DNA from: Bacteroidaceae bacterium
GTDB lineage: Bacteria; Bacteroidota; Bacteroidia; Bacteroidales; Bacteroidaceae
Assembly: GCA_024401215.1 (NCBI GenBank)
Contig: JAKSLL010000004.1
Location: forward strand, 33,362 to 97,361
Length of the DNA stretch: 64,000 bases
Direction: 5' to 3'
Below the pieces are notes generated by a model that was not told where the DNA came from, made no database searches, and saw only the letters and a program-made list of their open reading frames with translations. A program made the translations under genes and the position numbers. Positions 63,923 through 64,000 of this stretch are shown in pieces; the stretch's first letter is position 1, and the number at the start of each line of letters is the position of its first letter.

Positions 63923-63930
63923 ATCTTTGC
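63923..63930 (+). promoter_or_regulatory. -7 box of the gene at the right window edge
   Basis: TATCTTTG, 21 nt before an ATG at 63952. Confidence 0.5.
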
Positions 63931-63951
63931 GCCGTTCAAAATACTAAAGAT

Positions 63952-64000
63952 ATGAAGACAAGCCAATTTTGCAGCTTCTTAACTGCTAATGGTTGCTTCG
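63952..64000 (+). CDS. start of an unidentified gene (cut by window edge)
   Basis: An ATG 21 nt after a TAnnTTTG box opens MKTSQFCSFLTANGCF and is open to the edge. Too short to identify; it could also be a short leader peptide. Confidence 0.3.
   Translation, partial: MKTSQFCSFLTANGCF

Overview
The window looks like chromosomal DNA of a Bacteroidales bacterium, most likely Prevotella or a close relative. This rests on recurrent TAnnTTTG promoter -7 boxes, a lpxC-fabZ gene fusion, a long NusB, DUF5606, DUF3276 and GLPGLI proteins, formylglycine-generating-enzyme-like and major-paralogous-domain surface proteins, and many signal-peptide or lipobox proteins. The species call is inference. I see no rRNA, tRNA or CRISPR array and no recognisable insertion-sequence transposase.

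Layout. 1-6.5 kb: a secreted glycoside hydrolase (cut by the window edge), a secreted M64 metallopeptidase and uvrA. 6.5-12 kb is accessory: an insert flanked by a 35-bp duplication separates uvrA from its promoter, then a lone SIR2-domain gene, two secreted proteins and an AAA-ATPase/PD-(D/E)XK protein. 12-32 kb is mostly housekeeping: a histidine phosphatase, an HD hydrolase, pyrF, prfA, purM, the lipid A operon lpxD-lpxC/fabZ-lpxA, miaA-mrcA, a Pif1-like helicase, and the run phoH-purC-ubiE-aroE. 32.3-36 kb holds a 1-kb non-coding stretch rich in repeats and hairpins, a 653-aa Ig-like/FGE surface protein, and queF. 36-43 kb is a four-gene cluster: a GT2 fused to a HIT-like DUF4922 domain, a cytoplasmic-looking SpoIID/LytB protein, and two MFS carriers, the second AmpG-like. 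I read it as a candidate cell-wall sugar salvage unit. 43-54.5 kb: a LEA-like lipoprotein, a degenerate S41 protease, a ClpB lacking its N-domain, an LMW phosphatase, the run nusB-yajC-ybbR-coaE-DUF5606, a DUF3276 protein, and rplY-pth-hslR. 54.5-64 kb: exported proteins, then a minus-strand run of two GLPGLI proteins, an unknown exported protein and a TonB-receptor-like barrel.

Most notable signals: (i) two surface proteins whose last ~40 codons have the AAY-derived pattern of diversity-generating-retroelement variable regions, each followed by a 32-35 bp hairpin with a 10-nt loop; (ii) the uvrA insertion; (iii) the DUF4922/SpoIID/MFS cluster; (iv) three dispersed non-coding repeat families, one of which appears to have inserted in frame three times into the TonB-like gene; (v) an AATC tetranucleotide tract upstream of the FGE protein; (vi) a candidate minus-strand small RNA at 28.5 kb. 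No retroelement reverse transcriptase or template repeat lies inside the window, so (i) is a prediction.
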